Notes: generated from the sequence alone by a model not told the origin. Shown: positions 45,486-55,321, numbered from the stretch's first letter. The stretch is DNA of 64,000 bases from Sphingobacterium phlebotomi (GCF_008180195.1 NZ_VTAV01000006.1:124001-188000), one strand, 5' to 3'. Translations and numbers: made by a program.

Positions 45486-46943
45486 ATGCGTATTTTTTTG
45501 TTTCTTTCCTCCCTATTCTTAGGGTACAACATTTCCTTTGCCCAAGATGTGAAGACCTTGAATATTCCAGATGATGGTTATCGCGGTATTTGGTACAGCA
45601 ATCAACCTTCTGGAGATCAATATGTATATAAATACAGCGGTGGTTTGGGAACATATCCGGCGAACCACTACCCATTCTCGGTGTACGTCGAAAAGGTAAA
45701 CAAAACGTTCTTTTGTTACGGAGGGACGGATAAAGAGGGGAAAACCTTGCTGCACATGGTCTCTTATTATGATCATGAAACCGGCACGGTGCCCCGTCCT
45801 ACTATTGTCTTGGATAAACAAACAGATAATGCCCACGACAACCCGGTTATCAACGTGGATGACCAAGGATATATATGGTTATTTTCTACATCAAACGGTA
45901 CCAATAGGCCTTCGTTTATCCATCGAAGTATACGCCCGTATGATATTACAACGTTTGAGCTGGTGCAGGTCACCAAAATAGTCGATAGTGCACCCCTACC
46001 CCTCGATAATTTCTCTTATCTGCAAAGCTGGTATCAAAAGGGCAAAGGATTTTTGAATCTATTTACGCATTACGATGTAAAGGTAGTGCCAAATCAACCG
46101 GATAAAATACGCCGTACTATTAGCTTTATGCGCAGTAAAGATGGGGTATCTTATGGTACATGGAATGATATCGCTTTCATTGAAGAAGGACATTATCAAA
46201 CGAGTGGACAGGCAGGCGACCGTATTATCGGCACCACATTCAACTACCATCCGTATAAAGTCGGTGAAAATGGCTTAAATTACCGAACAAATTTGTACTA
46301 TTTGGAGACCAGGGATTTTGGAGAAACTTGGCAAACGGCCGATGGTACTGTCGTTTCTTTACCTATTGATGCTGTCGACCATGTAGCGTTGGTGAAAGAC
46401 TACGCTCAAAAGGGACTTAATGTGTACATAAATGATTTGACCTACGACCAGCAGGGCTATCCGGTTATTCTGTATGTCACGAGTAAAGGATATCGCTCTG
46501 GACCGATAAGCGGAAAACGGAAATGGTACACCGCACGTTTTACAGGCAAGGATTGGGTCACCCAATCGGTAACCTCCTCTGACAACAACTACGATATGGG
46601 TTCGCTATATATCGATCAGGATGGGGTTTGGCACATTGTAGGTCCGACAGATAAGGGACCTCAACGCTATAATACCGGAGGAGAGATGGTGATGTGGACA
46701 AGTCACAATCAAGGCAAACGTTGGCGAAAAAAAGCACTAACAAAAAAAAGTGTATATAACCATTCCTATGCCAGACGTCCGGTAAATGTACATCCAGATT
46801 TTTATGCCTTTTGGGCTGATGGACATGGTCGGGAAAAATCGATATCCAGATTACATTTTGCGGATAAGGAAGGCAATGTATATCGTTTACCTTATGACAT
46901 GATAGAAGATGTTGCATTTCCCGAATTGATAAACCTTAGATAA
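45486..46943 (+). CDS. Secreted BNR_4 propeller, candidate polysaccharide lyase
   Basis: A 485-residue protein with signal peptide (cleavage near FAQD, residue 20) and the BNR_4 repeat family opening GYRGIWYSNQP. Repeats contain Asp-box-like units such as DHETGTV and GETWQTADG. The propeller fold is used by several glycan-active families, among them ulvan lyases PL24/PL25 and L-rhamnose-alpha-1,4-glucuronate lyases PL27. Conserved-looking His and Tyr (DNAHDNPVINVDDQGYIW, THYDVK, GHYQTSGQ) could be catalytic. The reaction is inferred from the adjacent GH88 gene; a binding-only protein is also possible. Confidence 0.7.
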   Translation: MRIFLFLSSLFLGYNISFAQDVKTLNIPDDGYRGIWYSNQPSGDQYVYKYSGGLGTYPANHYPFSVYVEKVNKTFFCYGGTDKEGKTLLHMVSYYDHETGTVPRPTIVLDKQTDNAHDNPVINVDDQGYIWLFSTSNGTNRPSFIHRSIRPYDITTFELVQVTKIVDSAPLPLDNFSYLQSWYQKGKGFLNLFTHYDVKVVPNQPDKIRRTISFMRSKDGVSYGTWNDIAFIEEGHYQTSGQAGDRIIGTTFNYHPYKVGENGLNYRTNLYYLETRDFGETWQTADGTVVSLPIDAVDHVALVKDYAQKGLNVYINDLTYDQQGYPVILYVTSKGYRSGPISGKRKWYTARFTGKDWVTQSVTSSDNNYDMGSLYIDQDGVWHIVGPTDKGPQRYNTGGEMVMWTSHNQGKRWRKKALTKKSVYNHSYARRPVNVHPDFYAFWADGHGREKSISRLHFADKEGNVYRLPYDMIEDVAFPELINLR

Positions 46944-46945
46944 TT

Positions 46946-48931
46946 ATGCAGTCGATCATCACAAATAGAAAGAAACAGTATTTTGCCATGGGTTATATCC
47001 TCTCTCTCTGGTTTATATCGCTCTCTTGTATGGTGTTACCCGTAATAGCTCAAAAAGGAAAATTTGAGCGTATTGGTCCACAATTGACTGCCACGATGAT
47101 CCAAGGGAGCATGTTTGTTACCGACAGTGCGGGGAACGACTGGCTGTATACAGTTGTTCGGGGAGAACCTGCTCACCTGCTTGGATATGACCTAGAAAGC
47201 AAAGCACTCCGAATCAACTTACCATTGCCCCATGCCGATGGAGCTTGGGATATGGTAAGCACAGACAATGGTTTGTTGTACATCCCGGGGGCAAATGGGG
47301 CGCTTTTCAAACATCAGATCGGTAGCCAGCGTGTGGAAGACTTAGGTGAGGTGCTCCCTGGCCAAACGTATGTGTGGAATCTCGCCGCGGGAAAGGATAA
47401 TGAAGTATTCGGGGCGACCTATCCCGGATGCCGGGTTTTCCGTTACCACCCCGATATGGGCTTTTCCGATGTCGGAGAGGGTGAACTTGTATCTGGAGAA
47501 AATTATGTCCGAAGTTTAGTTTACCATAGAGGCTCCGATAAGTTGTATGCCGGTGTCGGTTCTCGTGCCCACCTCTTGGAACTGGATCCCCGCACAAGCA
47601 AAACCCGGAGCTTATTGCCCCCAGATTATCAGGATAAAGAGTTTGTTTATAGTCTACAACTTATCCCCGATATAGCGGGAGGAGATCGTTTGCTCGTGTT
47701 GCTGACATCCGGACGCGAGACGTTGCTATACAATCTCCGTACCCATACCGTAGAACAGGAGATTAAGGGGATGGATCTCAAAGCCGTGGCTACCGATATC
47801 AATAAACACGTGTATTATACGAGTTCCGGCGAGCTTCGCTCCTTTGATCCAACTCAACCAATCGAGAAAGCACAGCAATTGCTTAAGAAAGTTGGAAGTG
47901 CCAATGCCTTTTGGATTAAGGACGAAGTGCTTTATATGCTGAATGCTGACGGAGAGTTATGGAGTTATAATATGTTAAACAAAAAAGCAACAAAGGATAA
48001 GCTTCCAATTCCGAGGCAACCGATACCTATCCAATCGATACATTCCGGTCCTGATGGTAAAATATGGACGGGAGGTTATTTAGCAGGAGGACATGCTGCA
48101 TACGACCCTAACACGGGTATCACGAGAGAATACAGAGGATTAGAACAGACAGAAGGTATGGCGACCATGGGAAATCATATTTTCTTCGGCATTTATCCAA
48201 AAGGCCGTATTTACCGTTTCGATACGGAAAATCCCTGGGATCCTGAATCAGGTAATCCAGTAGCGTTAGGCAGTGCCGAAGGACAAAGCCGTCCCTTTGC
48301 CATCGCTGAAGCCAAAGATCACCAAAAGATGTTTTTTGGCATGATACCCGAATACGGAAAACTTGGCGGAGCGCTACTGGAATTTGATGCCACACGGGAC
48401 ACTTTGTTTTCACATGGCATCCCTATAGCCGACCAGGCAATTAGCAGTTTGGTTTATTCGCAAGGTAAATTGTGGATAGGAACGACGATTTCGGGCGGAT
48501 TGGGTGTGAAACCGAATACCAAAGAAGGAATTATTTTCTGCTGGGATATTGATCGCTCAGAAATCGTATATGAATTCGTTCCGGTATCAGAGGCCCCTGC
48601 CGTTACCGGACTGATAGAAGGACCGGACGGTCATCTGTGGGGCGTTGCCGGGGGTAAATTATTTATCTTCGATCAACAAAAAAAACAGCTTATCGATAAG
48701 CACTATCTATATGAACCAGCCCCTATGGGAACGCATATATGGCGGAGTGCCTTTATGGTCGTCCATCCATCCGGAGATGTGTATGGCACAGTAAATAATC
48801 AATTATTTAAGGTAGCCGCTCAAACAAAGAACATTATCTACTTACACGAAGGTGCGGGGCTTTTGGTCATAAATCGTCACGGACATTTGTATTTTCGAAA
48901 ACATACAGACTTATGGCGATATACGCCATAA
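46946..48931 (+). CDS. Secreted beta-propeller protein of unknown function
   Basis: A 661-residue exported protein with an N-terminal signal (hydrophobic to about residue 35, ending VIAQKGKF). Roughly eight to ten repeats of the kind GxxxRYDPxTG (for example GYDLESKAL, YHPDMGFSD, AYDPNTGITR, FDATRDTLF) indicate a beta-propeller, possibly two. I do not recognise the family. It follows the BNR_4 gene by two bases, so it is a member of the same operon and could bind or process the same glycan. An internal Met at 46988 is an alternative start. Confidence 0.6.
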   Translation: MQSIITNRKKQYFAMGYILSLWFISLSCMVLPVIAQKGKFERIGPQLTATMIQGSMFVTDSAGNDWLYTVVRGEPAHLLGYDLESKALRINLPLPHADGAWDMVSTDNGLLYIPGANGALFKHQIGSQRVEDLGEVLPGQTYVWNLAAGKDNEVFGATYPGCRVFRYHPDMGFSDVGEGELVSGENYVRSLVYHRGSDKLYAGVGSRAHLLELDPRTSKTRSLLPPDYQDKEFVYSLQLIPDIAGGDRLLVLLTSGRETLLYNLRTHTVEQEIKGMDLKAVATDINKHVYYTSSGELRSFDPTQPIEKAQQLLKKVGSANAFWIKDEVLYMLNADGELWSYNMLNKKATKDKLPIPRQPIPIQSIHSGPDGKIWTGGYLAGGHAAYDPNTGITREYRGLEQTEGMATMGNHIFFGIYPKGRIYRFDTENPWDPESGNPVALGSAEGQSRPFAIAEAKDHQKMFFGMIPEYGKLGGALLEFDATRDTLFSHGIPIADQAISSLVYSQGKLWIGTTISGGLGVKPNTKEGIIFCWDIDRSEIVYEFVPVSEAPAVTGLIEGPDGHLWGVAGGKLFIFDQQKKQLIDKHYLYEPAPMGTHIWRSAFMVVHPSGDVYGTVNNQLFKVAAQTKNIIYLHEGAGLLVINRHGHLYFRKHTDLWRYTP

Positions 48932-48935
48932 GTCT
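48907..48935. terminator. Bidirectional terminator containing two stop codons
   Basis: Perfect 12-base arms AGACTTATGGCG (48907-48918) and CGCCATAAGTCT (48924-48935) around ATATA. The TAA of the plus-strand propeller gene and part of the stop of the minus-strand symporter lie inside it. A run AAAAA follows on the plus strand; the T-rich tail is weak in that direction. Confidence 0.7.
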
Positions 48936-50499
48936 AAAAATATCTAACATAAAAATACAGGACCAATATTGTGATGATTAACCACCAAAGTGTAGGATTA
49001 CGCAGTCCGCGGTTCTGTATTTTTTCGGCTTCGGAAAGCTGAAAGCTTCCTTTCGTTAGCACCAAGTTATGTAAGCGTGCTCCTGAAACGGCCGGGGTAA
49101 ATAAACTAACGACAACGCATGTCATCATGCATGCCCAAAATACAATACCCGTTCTATTAAAAAAAGGCATATCGGGGAATGCAAATTCCATTATCAATGA
49201 TAAAGGTATCGTCAACAACCCAGCAGCTAATGCTCCCTGGGAGGTTGTGCGTTTCCAGAATACCCCCATGACAAACATCGTCGCAATACCAGGTGTAAAG
49301 AGCCCATAGAGATTCATGAGATACAGGAATACCGGTTTGTCTGAATAGCCGATCAGAATAACGGCACTTAGGATACCCAATATAATAATGGCAACACCTG
49401 AGCGCTTACCAAATCGAATAGCTTCTTCATCTGTTGCATTCTTGTTTATATATTGGCTATAGACATCGACCGTCAATATCGTTGTACAAGAATTGATAGC
49501 CCCTGAAATATGCGACATGATTGCCGAGATCAATCCCGCCATCACCAGCCCTATCAATCCCTTTGGTAGCAATGTTTCCACCAAGGTAGCGAAAAGCAAG
49601 TCCGGCTGATCTAATGGCGGTAAAAATTTAGGTGCGACCAAAGCGGGGATGGTAATAATCAACGGCACGAAAAATTTGAGATAATTACCGAAAATAACGC
49701 CCATTTTCCCGTGCCATTCATTTTTTGCAGCTAACACGCGCTGTACAATAAATTGGTTCGTTGCGCAATAAAATATACTGATACACAACAAACCTCCCAA
49801 ATACATCGTCCACGGAAAATCCGGATCGGAAGCGGGATAGAACATCTTCCAATCTTGCGTAGAATCGACGACCGCCTGAAATCCTCCAGCAGCATTTATC
49901 GTGGCAAATGTGAGCACAATCCCACCAAGCACCAATATCGCGAGCTGCACCATCTCTGTCCAGATCACGGCCCGCAAGCCTCCCAATACTGTATATAACC
50001 CCGTTAAAATGGCCATTCCGAAGATACTATGCAAAATAGGAATACCAAAAAGGGCATGTAGTGAAAGCCCACCTAAATAAAGTACCGCTCCGATCTCTAC
50101 AAATACATATGTAAATAGAATTAAAATAGCATATAAAACACGTGTTGCATTTCCATATCGCTTTTCGAGGTATTCCGGTACCGTATAAAAACCATTTCTA
50201 ATATAGAAAGGTAAAAATATCCACAGTAGGGCATTAAAACCGATCAATATCGCTCCCCATTCCAATGTGATGGCCACAAATCCACGGCTATAGGCGGCCC
50301 CCATCGCACCCACTAAATGGTGACTACTAATATTTGCTGCGATAATACTGCCTCCAATCATCCACCAGGAGAGCTTGTCTCCCGCTAAAAAATAATCCCG
50401 TTTCGAAGAAGACGCACGTTTCGAAGCATACAATCCCAACAATACGATGCCGACAATATATACTACAAATATGGTGATGTCAATCCATTCTAGTTTCAT
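48934..50499 (-). CDS. Sodium:solute symporter (SSS family)
   Basis: A 521-residue inner membrane transporter with about 13 hydrophobic segments. SSS features are DITIFVVYIVGIVLLGLYAS, RDYFLAGDKLSWWMIGGSI and AANISSHHLVGAMGAAYSRG. Sugar and sugar-acid symporters of this type are common in carbohydrate loci, so it probably imports a product of the lyases. It is the last gene of a five-gene minus-strand operon and its start overlaps the upstream gene by 20 bases. Confidence 0.92.
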   Translation of the reverse strand: MKLEWIDITIFVVYIVGIVLLGLYASKRASSSKRDYFLAGDKLSWWMIGGSIIAANISSHHLVGAMGAAYSRGFVAITLEWGAILIGFNALLWIFLPFYIRNGFYTVPEYLEKRYGNATRVLYAILILFTYVFVEIGAVLYLGGLSLHALFGIPILHSIFGMAILTGLYTVLGGLRAVIWTEMVQLAILVLGGIVLTFATINAAGGFQAVVDSTQDWKMFYPASDPDFPWTMYLGGLLCISIFYCATNQFIVQRVLAAKNEWHGKMGVIFGNYLKFFVPLIITIPALVAPKFLPPLDQPDLLFATLVETLLPKGLIGLVMAGLISAIMSHISGAINSCTTILTVDVYSQYINKNATDEEAIRFGKRSGVAIIILGILSAVILIGYSDKPVFLYLMNLYGLFTPGIATMFVMGVFWKRTTSQGALAAGLLTIPLSLIMEFAFPDMPFFNRTGIVFWACMMTCVVVSLFTPAVSGARLHNLVLTKGSFQLSEAEKIQNRGLRNPTLWWLIITILVLYFYVRYF

Positions 50500-51874
50500 A
50501 CGTTAGCAGTTTTATGATTGCCTTTTCTGTTTCTTTTATCAATATTTCCAAACTACCTTTGTCGTAAGGACTCTGCCATACCGCGTAAATATCTTTTTCA
50601 TACAACTCTTTCGGCGCGAGGTAACCTACATAACCATTTGCAATATTGATAAACGCAATACAATGGTTCGGAAACGCTTTCCTTATTTGCATCTGGTAAA
50701 CGGAGTAGGCTTCATTTGCCTGTGCCACTACAATGGCATTCCCCATTTTCCAGATCCAAACGGGTATCTCCGCCACCTTTTGATCGCCTATCGTTTTTCT
50801 AGTGTTATATTTTCGCCAAAGCCTATCTTTTAACACTCTATCCTTACATTGCTGATATTCTGCCAAGATCGACGCTGCGCTATCCAACTTTTTATAAGGC
50901 ACTTGTACTTGTACCACTACTTTCTTAAAGTCGACAGGCGTTTGTTCATCTTTGAATTTCCAACAGGCTAGAGGTGCACCGGAAACCAGTGCTGTCTCAT
51001 ACACCCAATTCTGTTCTCCATTGCCCATTTGTGCTAACGTGGATAGTACAGCATAACCTAATTGCCTACCATTAGCTTCTACGAGTTTAGATTCTTTGAC
51101 ATATTGTTTTTTTGGAGCGAGGTCACCGGAAGCACCTTGCAAAAATAGACAGGGCACATGGAGAGCACGCTCAACCGTTACCCGCAACTCCCCCACAAAA
51201 TCTGGCGATAGCAATTCATTTTCATGTGCAAAGCTTGTTGGATGGCAAGCATAATTACAGATTACTCCTCTCAAAATGTTGGATGTATCACGTAATTGCC
51301 CTACCAACAACGTATGGTCCGGTTTTTCGATGGGATTGAAACCAATCAAGTAGTCGCCTCCAACCTGCAGATCACGATTACACGCTAAATCACAAACACC
51401 ATATCCCCAAGTCAGTCGGCCATCAAATATCGCTGACTTCGCTTCCTCTATGCAGGCAATCGCCTGGTCTTTTAAAAAGTCGAGATAAGGTGCGATAAAA
51501 GCTCCTCCTGGCTGGTCCTCGTCCGTAGAACAAATACTTGGTCCGGCATGCGTGTGCGAAAGTGCCAATATCAAATCCGTCTCTTCCAAGTTAAAACGCG
51601 CCAGTAGTGCCTGTCGGATTCTCTTTTCATCATTTGCATTTTTCCACCAGCCGAGGTCTGCCGTCAAAAAAACAGCTGCCTGCCCGTCCGCCGACTCGGT
51701 ATACAGGCATTGCATCAAAAGCTCTTGGTGTATTCCGGTGGCTTGATCAAATTTTGCTGCACCCCAATTGCGAGCGTAAATGCCAAGAGGAGGCGTTATA
51801 TTCCGCGTTCCCAATCCAAATCTTGCTCCTAGGCCAGCGTAAACATCCCGTAAACTGTCTTTCTTCGCTATCAT
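50480..51874 (-). CDS. Neutral-ceramidase-like hydrolase, cytosolic
   Basis: A 464-residue protein that matches the neutral/alkaline ceramidase N-terminal domain by its metal and substrate motifs: ALSHTHAGPS (106-113), NYACHPTSFAHE (208-219) and LQGASGDLAPKK. Known enzymes cleave the amide bond of ceramide with a zinc ion, and are secreted. This one has no signal peptide and lacks a C-terminal domain, and lies in a sugar-acid operon, so its substrate is probably a small imported amide or ester. It starts one base after the SDR stop. Its function is not established. Confidence 0.75.
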   Translation of the reverse strand: MIAKKDSLRDVYAGLGARFGLGTRNITPPLGIYARNWGAAKFDQATGIHQELLMQCLYTESADGQAAVFLTADLGWWKNANDEKRIRQALLARFNLEETDLILALSHTHAGPSICSTDEDQPGGAFIAPYLDFLKDQAIACIEEAKSAIFDGRLTWGYGVCDLACNRDLQVGGDYLIGFNPIEKPDHTLLVGQLRDTSNILRGVICNYACHPTSFAHENELLSPDFVGELRVTVERALHVPCLFLQGASGDLAPKKQYVKESKLVEANGRQLGYAVLSTLAQMGNGEQNWVYETALVSGAPLACWKFKDEQTPVDFKKVVVQVQVPYKKLDSAASILAEYQQCKDRVLKDRLWRKYNTRKTIGDQKVAEIPVWIWKMGNAIVVAQANEAYSVYQMQIRKAFPNHCIAFINIANGYVGYLAPKELYEKDIYAVWQSPYDKGSLEILIKETEKAIIKLLTYETRMD

Positions 51875-51875
51875 G

Positions 51876-52643
51876 TTAGGGTCTGATTAAGGATAGTCCA
51901 CCATCCAATACGATGGATGCTCCTGTCAAATGTTTACAATATGACGAACACATCCATAACACTTGCTGCGCAATTTCATCGGCTTCCAATATCGTACGCA
52001 AGGGAACGGTAGCCATTGCTTTTTCCTGTAAATCAGGATTTTCAGCCCAAACGACTTTACTTAGCCCCGCATTTACATAACCCGGTGCAATTTCATTCAC
52101 CCGGATACCATATGGCGCATATTCCAGTGCCATGGATTGGCACAGCATGCGAATAGCTGCTTTTGAAACACTATATGCAGGAAGATTTTTATGAACCGCG
52201 TGAGCCGCCCAACTTCCCAAAAACACAATATTGCCCGATATGTTATCTTCTACAAAGTATTTAGCACAAGTATTTGCCATAAAAAAAGAACCGTTGAGGT
52301 TCACGTCCATTTCCGCTATCCATTCTTCGTGTCCCAACGCTCGGTAGTCTTTAAGCGTGACACGTGCAGCATTCGGAATACAGATCGATATAGCTCCGTA
52401 ATTTTCCCGGCAATTTGATAACCATGCATCTACCTGATTGGGATTCGTCACATCGACTTGATCATAATGCAGGTTGACCGTCGAAGATCCCAGCAAAGCC
52501 CATTTCTCACAGGCCGTCGAGAGATCGAATTGATCGCCAACACAAACTATTGCTCCGCTATCCAAAAACGCAAGCGCTAGCGCTTGTCCGATATCACCTA
52601 AACCTCCACTGATTACGATTACTTTATTCTTATATTCCTGCAT
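51876..52643 (-). CDS. Short-chain dehydrogenase/reductase
   Basis: A 255-residue NAD(P)-dependent oxidoreductase. It has the Gly-rich cofactor loop SGGLGDIGQAL, the catalytic Ser-Tyr-Lys with YSVSK, and the IRVNEIAPGYV block. In this operon it likely oxidises or reduces a sugar or sugar acid, as the SDR members of the non-phosphorylative fucose and rhamnose pathways do. It is nine bases after the dehydratase gene. Confidence 0.9.
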   Translation of the reverse strand: MQEYKNKVIVISGGLGDIGQALALAFLDSGAIVCVGDQFDLSTACEKWALLGSSTVNLHYDQVDVTNPNQVDAWLSNCRENYGAISICIPNAARVTLKDYRALGHEEWIAEMDVNLNGSFFMANTCAKYFVEDNISGNIVFLGSWAAHAVHKNLPAYSVSKAAIRMLCQSMALEYAPYGIRVNEIAPGYVNAGLSKVVWAENPDLQEKAMATVPLRTILEADEIAQQVLWMCSSYCKHLTGASIVLDGGLSLIRP

Positions 52644-52652
52644 ATCTTATGT

Positions 52653-53831
52653 TTACCAATCGCCTACACTTCCATCCTTATAAAATGTACGTTGTAAAAT
52701 CTCTTGTTGGAAAGGATGTTTTTTCACTTCTTCCTCATTGATCTCGATACCTAGCCCTGGTTTCTTGTTAGGTAATACAATCCGGCCTTTTTCCTGCACG
52801 GTAAACCCTTCGGAAACCACATCTTGACGCCACTCTACATCCTTATGTACACTTTCACATATAATATAAGAAGGCGTAGCAAAGCCCAACTCTATCGACG
52901 CTGCCGTACTAACAGGCCCTTGCGGATTATGTGGTGCCATAGAAACACGATATGCTTCAGCCAACGCACTAATCTTACGGGCTTCAGAAAGTCCGCCACA
53001 ATGCGTGATATCCGGTTGAATGACACTGACGGCACGTCTTTCCAACATGTCCCGAAACGCGTGGACACCTATTAACCGTTCGCCCGAAGCAATGGGCGTG
53101 CTTACCGCTCGCTGTATGAGTGCAATATCCTCCATCGTTTCCGGCCAGCATGGTTCCTCAAAGAAATACAAACCATAAGGCTCTAATGCTTTAGCAAACT
53201 GCAGTCCCATGCGTGGGCTCGGGCGGGCGTGGCAATCCACCATAATATCAATATCATCGCCCACTGCGTCTCGCATGGCCCGAACACAAGCTTCGGCGTA
53301 TTTAATCGGGCGGAGCCCTTCTAGCGGCATAGTTTCAGGTACTGCCATCGATTTAAAGGCTGTAAACCCTTCGTCTACGGCTTGAAGTGCTAAATCACCA
53401 AATCGCTTCGCATCGTCCGGTGCAGTTTCGTAGAAATCTTCCATACGTCCTCCGCCCAAATGACAATAGAGCCTTATATAATCACGTACGCGTCCACCCC
53501 AAAGTTCATGGCAAGGTACGTTGTGAATCTTACCGAGGATGTCCCAAAGGGCAATATCGATTCCGCTGATGGCAGTTCCTCGAACAACCCCATTGCCATG
53601 CCAAAAATGCTGCCGGTACATCATTTGCCATAAATGCTCAATGCGTCGTGGGTCTTCGCCGATTAATAATTGTGATAGATCTTTGATTGCACCGATCACA
53701 CTTTGAGTATGCCACTCTAATGTAGCTTCTCCCCACCCCCATAATCCGGGTTGGTCTGTCATGACCTTGACAAAAATCCAATTTCGCATGCGGGCATGGC
53801 ATACTAGCGTTTCAATTGCTGTAATTTTCAT
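52653..53831 (-). CDS. Enolase-superfamily sugar-acid dehydratase (DgoD-like)
   Basis: A 392-residue mandelate racemase/muconate-lactonizing family enzyme. Metal ligands are Asp199 in [11 protein letters not shown] (with His201), Glu225 in FFEEPCWPE and Glu251 in SGERLIG; a late His in APHNPQGP completes the active site. The pattern resembles D-galactonate dehydratase and relatives, which turn a sugar acid into a 2-keto-3-deoxy acid. The true substrate may be another hexonate or a uronate-derived acid. It is six bases after the aminotransferase gene. Confidence 0.88.
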   Translation of the reverse strand: MKITAIETLVCHARMRNWIFVKVMTDQPGLWGWGEATLEWHTQSVIGAIKDLSQLLIGEDPRRIEHLWQMMYRQHFWHGNGVVRGTAISGIDIALWDILGKIHNVPCHELWGGRVRDYIRLYCHLGGGRMEDFYETAPDDAKRFGDLALQAVDEGFTAFKSMAVPETMPLEGLRPIKYAEACVRAMRDAVGDDIDIMVDCHARPSPRMGLQFAKALEPYGLYFFEEPCWPETMEDIALIQRAVSTPIASGERLIGVHAFRDMLERRAVSVIQPDITHCGGLSEARKISALAEAYRVSMAPHNPQGPVSTAASIELGFATPSYIICESVHKDVEWRQDVVSEGFTVQEKGRIVLPNKKPGLGIEINEEEVKKHPFQQEILQRTFYKDGSVGDW

Positions 53832-53837
53832 CGTTCG

Positions 53838-55166
53838 CTATAAATTTTTAATTACGCGTTCAGTCGCTTCCAATGTTCTGTTAATATCATCTGCTGTATG
53901 GGCAAAGGATATGCTCCCTTGTTTAATTGCCGCAGGAAAATTAAAAATTCCCTCTTGAATCAATTTTTTACGGTATTGTAAATCCAATTCAAAGTTGTGG
54001 TTGTCCAAAATATCGTGAAAATTGACAGGCGCGTGGTCCATAAAGTATATACAAAAAGCAGAGCCTTGACGGGCAACATAAAACGGTACCCCCAATTTAG
54101 GAAATATTTCGTTATAACCGGCTTCCAATTGCTCCCCCAGTCGTTCTACATGTGCATACACCTGATGTTCCGCACTACCGAGTTTCCGTAGCGTGGCTAT
54201 CGCCGCAGCGGTGGTCAAGGGAAAAGCATTAAAAGTACCGGCGATCATCACCCGTTTTTCTTTATCCGGATGGACAAAATAATCCATATATTCTTTTTTG
54301 CCGGCAATAACACCTAAGGGATAGCCATTGGCTACCGCTTTTCCGAATGTCGAGAGGTCCGGTTCTACGCCACATAGCGACTGATATCCCCCAAGTGCAT
54401 GTCTGAATCCGGTTTTCACTTCGTCAAAAATCAATAAAAACCCAAGGTCGTCTGCCATTTTCCGAAGTCCTTCCAAATAGCCGGACAGCGGTTTTACAAT
54501 ACCGACGTTTTGGAGAATAGGTTCCAGAAGTATACAAGCAACCTCATGTTTTGTAACCACATTCCGAATACCCTCCAGGTCGTTAAAATTAACAACATGA
54601 ACTAAATCGCTGTGATTTTTAGGTATGCCGGCACTCAATGAATCGAAAGGATACTCCTCTCCTATACGCATAGGACCAACGTTCTCTTTTTGGCTGATAA
54701 CATTACAAGCGACATCGTTGTGCCATCCATTATAACCACCTTGCATAACGATAACGTGGTCTTTACCTGTTACTGCCCGGGCAATTCGTATAGCATGATA
54801 GGTCGCTTCGGAACCCGTCGTCGTAATTTGTATACTCGCTGCATTTGGCACCGAGGAACAAAAAAGCTCTGCAAACTCTCCTTCTAATAACGTAGGGCCA
54901 GCTCCCATTAACACTTGTTGTTCTTGCAGTGTTTTTAACACCGCCGCGTTAATGTCCGGATCATTATGTCCTAAAAAAGAAGCTGCAAAACCCGCTTGGT
55001 AGTCGATGTAACTATTACCATCAATATCTGTTACCTTACTCCCTGACCCTTTTACAAAACAAATGTTTGGATCAGATTTCCGGTTTAAAGAAACTACCCC
55101 TCCCGGTATCCATTTTGAATTTTCCCGCAGGATGGCGGAAGATTTTTCATTTTCTAGCATGCTCAT
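53838..55166 (-). CDS. Class III aminotransferase, glutamate-1-semialdehyde-aminomutase-like
   Basis: A 442-residue PLP enzyme. It has TTGSEATYHAIRIARAVTGKDHVI, the PLP aspartate in LLIFDEVKTGFRHALGG, and the PLP lysine in DLSTFGKAVANGYPLG. The sequence group is closest to glutamate-1-semialdehyde 2,1-aminomutases, but the setting in a sugar-acid operon means it more probably transaminates a keto or aldehyde product. It is the first gene of the minus-strand operon and faces SMP-30 across a 155-base gap with the GTATAC dyad. Confidence 0.85.
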   Translation of the reverse strand: MSMLENEKSSAILRENSKWIPGGVVSLNRKSDPNICFVKGSGSKVTDIDGNSYIDYQAGFAASFLGHNDPDINAAVLKTLQEQQVLMGAGPTLLEGEFAELFCSSVPNAASIQITTTGSEATYHAIRIARAVTGKDHVIVMQGGYNGWHNDVACNVISQKENVGPMRIGEEYPFDSLSAGIPKNHSDLVHVVNFNDLEGIRNVVTKHEVACILLEPILQNVGIVKPLSGYLEGLRKMADDLGFLLIFDEVKTGFRHALGGYQSLCGVEPDLSTFGKAVANGYPLGVIAGKKEYMDYFVHPDKEKRVMIAGTFNAFPLTTAAAIATLRKLGSAEHQVYAHVERLGEQLEAGYNEIFPKLGVPFYVARQGSAFCIYFMDHAPVNFHDILDNHNFELDLQYRKKLIQEGIFNFPAAIKQGSISFAHTADDINRTLEATERVIKNL

Positions 55167-55256
55167 TTACCCTTTACTATTATTATTTTTTTATAATTGG
55201 ACAATTTATGAAGTCAATAAACATTTTTAAGTTAGTGAAAACATAACGTCAATCTC

Positions 55257-55303
55257 ATTTTAAATGTATACTAATTTACAATGTTTTTGTATACATTTAA
55301 AAT
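55257..55303. promoter_or_regulatory. Paired GTATAC dyad, candidate GntR operator
   Basis: Perfect 15-base arms 55257-55271 (ATTTTAAATGTATAC) and 55289-55303 around a 17-base spacer. GTATAC cores lie 23 bases apart, about two turns. The site is 18 bases before the SMP-30 start and 90 bases before the divergent aminotransferase start, so one regulator could control both. The core matches the palindrome at the gntR gene. Confidence 0.5.
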
Positions 55304-55321
55304 AAATTTTAAAATAATTCT

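Noticed and set aside
45486..46943. Sialidase call for the BNR propeller
   Set aside because: The repeat type is BNR_4, and I see no FRIP motif or Arg triad. The lyase-type setting fits better.
53838..55166. Tetrapyrrole-pathway glutamate-1-semialdehyde aminomutase (hemL)
   Set aside because: The gene is the first of a sugar-acid operon with no haem genes nearby; a catabolic aminotransferase is more likely.
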